From the NCBI GenBank assembly GCA_029251165.1, contig JAQXDW010000151.1, positions 186,001 through 250,000 of the forward strand: a stretch of DNA of 64,000 bases, read 5' to 3'. This stretch comes from Myxococcota bacterium. Lineage in GTDB: Bacteria; Myxococcota_A; UBA796. This document shows positions 60,402-64,000 of this stretch, one piece after another; the first letter of the stretch is position 1; each line of letters opens with the position of its first letter. The notes beneath the pieces were generated by a model. The model saw nothing but the letters and a program-made list of their open reading frames with translations, was not told where the DNA came from and searched no databases. Position numbers and translations under genes: made by a program.

Positions 60402-62729
60402 CTACAAGACGCCGACATCCTCCAGGTTGCTGACGAATTGCGCCCCGACCGCAGAGCCCGCCCGGTAAAACACCGCGGGCTCTCCGATGTCAGCGGGGAC
60501 GGTGATGGTCTGTCCCTCCGCGACGTCGCCGTAGGTCTCGCCGGTCCAGACGTGGGTCCACTCCCCTGGCGGCAGGTACAGCTCCTTGTCGTAGGGGCAC
60601 CACGGCCAGGTCCAGCACTTGTTCTTGATCGGCGCGACCAGGATCTCGCTGCCGAGCAAGAACTGATCGGAGACCGCATACGAGGGGGCATCGTCGGGGT
60701 AGTGCAGCCAGAGGGCGCGGACGAGCGGCCAGCCGCGCTCGGTGGCATCGACGAACAGCTCCTCGCGGTAGAAGGCGAGCGCGGCGTAGACCTGCGTCAT
60801 CCGCGCGAAGTGGTCTCGCTCGTCCTCGTCGTAGACCTGGGCGTTGTAGTCGGGCTGGTTGCCCTCATGGGTGCGCATGACCGCGGTGAATGCGCTCAGC
60901 TCCGCCCAGCGCTTGAGCAGCTCGCTCTCGCGGTCATAGCCGAGGCCATAGAGGCTCAGGGAGGTGTAGCCGCCGATGTCGGAGTGGTTGAGCGCGACAC
61001 CGGACAGCCCGCTGCTGATGAGACCGTGGATGGCAGAGACCAGGCCATCCTCAGCATCCCAGGTCGTCAGCTGGTCGCCTTCCCAGACCAGGGTGGAGTG
61101 GGCCGGGGTGGTCGTGTAGCCGGCGCGGTTGAAGAAGACGACCTCACCGAGCATGCCCGCCTCCTCGATGGCCTCGCGGTTCAGCTGGGCCCACTGAACG
61201 GGGTAGGCGTTGTGGACACTGCTGGCGGGCTCGCCGGAGGAGAGCTGCGCATCAAACGGCAGGGCCTCGGCGAAGTCGGCCATCCAGCCGCTGCACCGGG
61301 CGGTGTCGATCATCTCGTCGGTGATGACCGTCTTCATCCAGTCTCGGGCATCCGCGCTGGTCAGGTCGAGCAGGGCGACCTCGAAGGCGGTGATCGGCAG
61401 CATGTAGGTCTCGCCGTCCGCGTCGCGCACGAAGTGACCGGCGGCCTCCCCCTCGGCAAACAGGTTGCGAGAGACGTCGCGGTCGGAGACGTCGAGGAAC
61501 ATCGAGTTGACGTAGCAGAGGGGGCGAATTCCATCGGCTTCGAGGCCATCCACCCAGGCACTCCAGCCCTCGGGATCGCCGACGGTCCAGTTCCATAGCA
61601 CCTGCTCGCCGATATAGGTCTCGTTGACGCCCGACCATGTCTGGTTCCAGATCCCGCCGATCTCAGCACCCGCCTCCAGCAGGTCCGAGACAATCTCCGC
61701 GCTCTCGTCAAAGTCGCGGGCCAGGGCAACGATGGCGCCGCCGTTGACCCAGTCTGGAAGCGCCGGCATCCGTCCGGCATGGTCGGTGAACCGCTCGATG
61801 AGGGCCAGCGGCTCGTCCCCATAGAGCACCTGGGCGGTCATCTGACTGGAGAACAGGCGAATCTCCGTGTGCTCCGCCGCAGAGAAGTCGAAGACGGCGT
61901 ACTCCGTGTCCTCCAAGAAGACCGAGCGCAGGTCGCTGGTGAGGTAGTGGGGAGCGGCGTAGTAGGTGGTCTCCTCGGAGCCACCCGAGCCCTCGCTGGC
62001 CAGCTCGACGACCGGGGTGATGAGGCTGTGTCCCCGCCCGATGCCGCCCTCTTGAGAGAGCGCAGGGATGATGCGGCCCTTGAGATCGAGGGTCTCGTGT
62101 GGGAACTGCTCGCCCATGCCGAAGATCATCTCGTCGGCGTCTGAGGCCGGACGCAGGGTGAGGTAGTCGGCGTCGGGCGACTCGATCTGCACCGACAGAC
62201 GGCCCTCTCCGACCTGACAGAGCCGCGCGGTGAAGGTGAGATCGCAGTCGGAGAACCCGCCATCAATCCACAGCGACGCCTCTCCGTAGGCCACCTGCGT
62301 GAGCGACAGCCCAGCGCAGCGAGAGGTGATGCCCTCGTCGATATCAAAAGAACCCTGGTGCTCCTCGGCCGTCATCTCTGCCGATCCGGCATGCAGCCAG
62401 GCCCCATCAGCCGGCGGCTCGAAGAGCACGCGGGGGGTGTCGTCGTCGTGGGTAACGGAGAGCGCTCCGGCGGCAGACAGCGTCACCGTGAACCGGTCGA
62501 TGGCGTACTGGCCGGCGAAGTCCTCCGTGTCATCCTGCGGACGCTCCGCATCACACCCCGACGGAGCGGGCTCGACCGTGCCGGTGTCGTCGGTGTCTGG
62601 GGTATCTCCAGAGTCCGTCGGATCTGCACCTGGAGCGCTGGTGTCAGCGGGAATGGTCTCTGGGGTGCCAGTATCGACCGACTGCGCGGCCTTGTCCGCG
62701 CAGCTGGTAAGCAGGAACAGGGTGAGCAT
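60402..62729 (-). CDS. Exported GH31 lipoprotein, YihQ (sulfoquinovosidase)-like
   Basis: A 775-residue lipoprotein. GAGGAAG precedes ATG 62729 and an in-frame stop lies four codons upstream, so the signal MLTLFLLTSC is fixed; a Thr/Asp-rich tether follows. The catalytic barrel resembles E. coli YihQ: GIWNQTWSG, nucleophile Asp in GWMADFAEALPFDA, HNAYPVQWAQLNREAIEE, AHSTLVWEGDQLTTWD (acid/base Asp), HSDIGGYTSL and MRTHEGNQP. YihQ cuts sulfoquinovose from glycolipids in the cytosol; this one is exported. At the place of the sulfonate-contacting Arg of YihQ (recalled as RxxW before NW) it has Gln in GEQVLWNW, so the sugar may differ. Otherwise an alpha-glucosidase-type enzyme. Confidence 0.88.
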   Translation of the reverse strand: MLTLFLLTSCADKAAQSVDTGTPETIPADTSAPGADPTDSGDTPDTDDTGTVEPAPSGCDAERPQDDTEDFAGQYAIDRFTVTLSAAGALSVTHDDDTPRVLFEPPADGAWLHAGSAEMTAEEHQGSFDIDEGITSRCAGLSLTQVAYGEASLWIDGGFSDCDLTFTARLCQVGEGRLSVQIESPDADYLTLRPASDADEMIFGMGEQFPHETLDLKGRIIPALSQEGGIGRGHSLITPVVELASEGSGGSEETTYYAAPHYLTSDLRSVFLEDTEYAVFDFSAAEHTEIRLFSSQMTAQVLYGDEPLALIERFTDHAGRMPALPDWVNGGAIVALARDFDESAEIVSDLLEAGAEIGGIWNQTWSGVNETYIGEQVLWNWTVGDPEGWSAWVDGLEADGIRPLCYVNSMFLDVSDRDVSRNLFAEGEAAGHFVRDADGETYMLPITAFEVALLDLTSADARDWMKTVITDEMIDTARCSGWMADFAEALPFDAQLSSGEPASSVHNAYPVQWAQLNREAIEEAGMLGEVVFFNRAGYTTTPAHSTLVWEGDQLTTWDAEDGLVSAIHGLISSGLSGVALNHSDIGGYTSLSLYGLGYDRESELLKRWAELSAFTAVMRTHEGNQPDYNAQVYDEDERDHFARMTQVYAALAFYREELFVDATERGWPLVRALWLHYPDDAPSYAVSDQFLLGSEILVAPIKNKCWTWPWCPYDKELYLPPGEWTHVWTGETYGDVAEGQTITVPADIGEPAVFYRAGSAVGAQFVSNLEDVGVL

Positions 62730-62799
62730 TACACTTCCTCAATGGGTATCCGGGGGATAGCCCATCCTCCTCAACCTCCAAGACAACAGGCATGTGACA

Positions 62800-63492
62800 A
62801 TGAGCAACCAGATGGAGATGGCAGCCGCAGCAGAATTTGATCAGTGGGCGACCAACGGGCGGGCGGAGTCCATGGCCGACGGTCACCGAGACGCAACCGA
62901 GCAGATCCTCGACCGCTGGAAGCTCACCGATGAAGATCGGGTGCTCGACGTCGGCTGCGGCAACGGCTGGGCGGTTCGCTGGATGCTGGAGCGCGGTGCC
63001 GGCGGAGGGTCTGGCGTCGACATCTCGCCGGAGATGGTCGCCCGAGCACAGCAACTCACCGCTGCGGACATGCCGGCATCCTTTGCGGTATCTCCTGGAG
63101 AGCGCCTGCCGTTTGGGGATCAGCACTTCTCGGCCGTCCTCAGCGTCGAGAGCCTCTACTACTACCCTGACCCCGCAGCCGCGCTGGTGGAGTGGGCGCG
63201 GGTCAGCCGCCCCGGAGGACGGCTGGGCATCATGGTCGATCTGTTCGCCGAGAACCCAGCCGGTCCGGTCTGGAAGGATGCGCTCGACGTCGAGGTTCAC
63301 CTGCTCTCTGAGGCTGACTTCAAGGCGATGGCGACGGCGGCGGGGTGGAAGGACGTGCAGACCTTCCGGGTGATCGATCGTCGCCCGGTGAAGACGGAGG
63401 CGGAGTTTACGCCCAGCAAGTGGTACCCGACCTACGCGATCTATGTGGGCTACCGAGAGGCCGGCTCGCTGGGGATCACCGCGCGCCGGTAG
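62800..63492 (+). CDS. Class I SAM-dependent methyltransferase
   Basis: A 230-residue Rossmann methyltransferase (methyltransf_11 type). VLDVGCGNGWAVRWML is motif I; GVDISPEMVARAQQL, ERLPFGDQHFSAVLSVESLYYY and RVSRPGGRLGIMV follow. The substrate is unknown. ATG at 62800 is used; GTG at 62794 would add two residues. Divergent from the GH31 gene with only 70 bases between. Confidence 0.85.
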   Translation: MSNQMEMAAAAEFDQWATNGRAESMADGHRDATEQILDRWKLTDEDRVLDVGCGNGWAVRWMLERGAGGGSGVDISPEMVARAQQLTAADMPASFAVSPGERLPFGDQHFSAVLSVESLYYYPDPAAALVEWARVSRPGGRLGIMVDLFAENPAGPVWKDALDVEVHLLSEADFKAMATAAGWKDVQTFRVIDRRPVKTEAEFTPSKWYPTYAIYVGYREAGSLGITARR

Positions 63493-63872
63493 GCGCTCGC
63501 TGCTGCCGAGAGGTGGGCGCCGGGTGGGGGGCTGGGCCGCTGGATGATGCCTCATGAGGCGTGGAGCCGCCGGCTGGTGAAGGCTGCACGCATCGGAGGC
63601 GCCAACAGGCGGCCTGCTGCACGCAGGGCTCCACGGTCTGTCGCGCGTATTTTGTGGTCGGAGAGCCACCGCCGGCAGAGGCCACGCACCCAAGGGCCCG
63701 TCGGGCGGGTGGTCTCCGCCACAAGATGCCTGAGCCGGTGCTGTCCGGGATGAACGGTCCGACCTGGAGCCGCGCCGCGCGCTGCCCAGAGCCCCTGCAC
63801 AGCGTCCGCACGGACGCTTCACCTCAGGTTCACACCCGCCGGCTATGCCTCAGGTGGATATACGCTCCATCG
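63493..63872. other. 380-base intergenic region with several inverted repeats
   Basis: No gene with host-like codon use seen. It contains GCCTCATGAGGC, a perfect 12-base palindrome (63549-63560), then CGTGGAGCC (63560-63568) pairing with GGCTCCACG (63627-63635), enclosing CCTGC-TGCAC-GCAGG. This could be a terminator complex or a small structured RNA. CCTCAGGT occurs twice just before the lipoprotein start. Confidence 0.45.
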
Positions 63873-64000
63873 ATGCCTTCCTACGCCTCCCCTGCTGTTC
63901 TCGCCTGCACCCTCCTGATGGGCTGCTCTGCTTCGCTCAACCGGTTCACCGTCAAGAAGGTGATCCCGGCCATGATGCAGGATGCTGACCTGGACATGGC
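63873..64000 (+). CDS. N-terminus of a lipoprotein, cut by the window edge (TatT-like?)
   Basis: Only 42 residues are visible: signal MPSYASPAVLACTLLMGC (Cys at 18), then SASLNRFTVKKVIPAMMQD, with the frame open to the end. The start of the mature part vaguely resembles TatT, the periplasmic partner of some TRAP transporters, but so short a stretch cannot prove it. Confidence 0.6.
   Translation, partial: MPSYASPAVLACTLLMGCSASLNRFTVKKVIPAMMQDADLDM

Noticed and set aside
63476..63811. 111-residue minus-strand frame in the last gap
   Set aside because: Arg/Pro/Ser low-complexity translation, overlaps the methyltransferase end and inverted repeats; no ribosome-binding site.
1..64000. Searched by eye for tRNA, rRNA, CRISPR arrays, transposases and integrases
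   Set aside because: None seen: no regularly spaced repeats, no tRNA cloverleaf I could support, and no DDE transposase or recombinase motifs.

Overview
A 64 kb stretch of high-GC chromosome carrying about 50 protein genes, packed head to tail on both strands with many 1-4 base stop/start overlaps and frequent GTG and TTG starts. I saw no rRNA, tRNA, CRISPR array, insertion sequence, integrase or phage gene. The gene content points to a deltaproteobacterial/Myxococcota-like Gram-negative: a MopE-type calcium-repeat protein, C-terminal Cys/hydrophobic/Arg tags resembling MYXO-CTERM, a DUF2330 protein, many lipoproteins with Asp/Ser/Thr-rich tethers, eukaryote-like Ser/Thr kinases with PP2C and FHA partners, and an outer-membrane efflux system. 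This assignment is inference from gene families; there is no marker rRNA.

Layout. 1-6.5 kb: a phospho-signalling group (small zinc-ribbon protein, large FHA-like protein, PP2C phosphatase, and a convergent membrane Ser/Thr kinase). The kinase is the last gene of a five-gene minus-strand operon (4.9-8.9 kb) with methylmalonyl-CoA epimerase, NagZ, a lipoprotein and a secreted protein. 9.0-12.7 kb: an MFS-like DUF5690 transporter, then a lipoprotein coupled to a MopE-like protein. 12.9-25.0 kb: one long plus-strand block with an MdtABC-like efflux operon (adaptor, two different RND pumps, TolC), a lipoprotein, and a sulfatase-fold lipoprotein with TPR repeats. 24.9-26.7 kb: GT4 glycosyltransferase and a MYXO-CTERM-like surface protein. 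26.9-30.9 kb: membrane protein, HtrA protease, then a HTTM protein with its usual partner and a hexapeptide acyltransferase. 30.9-35.2 kb: PQQ-type sugar dehydrogenase, lipoprotein, EAD1-domain membrane protein, methyltransferase. 35.2-42.0 kb: an alpha/beta hydrolase, a four-gene lipoprotein operon (DxD-repeat, vWA, heme-motif propeller, small lipoprotein) and an S9 peptidase.

42.5-45.3 kb holds the clearest multi-gene system: a vWA-PP2C-kinase triad of the TerY-P type, whose kinase has lost the metal-binding Asn. 45.3-54.2 kb: GtrA flippase, lytic transglycosylase, tandem deaminase, exported MsrB, GNAT, MFS, GT87, PspA and DUF2330 protein. 54.2-64 kb: an AT-richer gap, a large Sel1-repeat protein, a sulfotransferase/ICMT/YiiX-type hydrolase operon, a secreted YihQ-like GH31 lipoprotein, a methyltransferase and a truncated lipoprotein at the edge.

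Common themes are envelope biology and phosphorylation signalling. A recurring oddity is the very short, uncharged signal peptide (7-11 residues before Cys or the cleavage site) on many exported proteins. Starts were chosen by Shine-Dalgarno spacing, coupling to the upstream stop and family length; they remain predictions.
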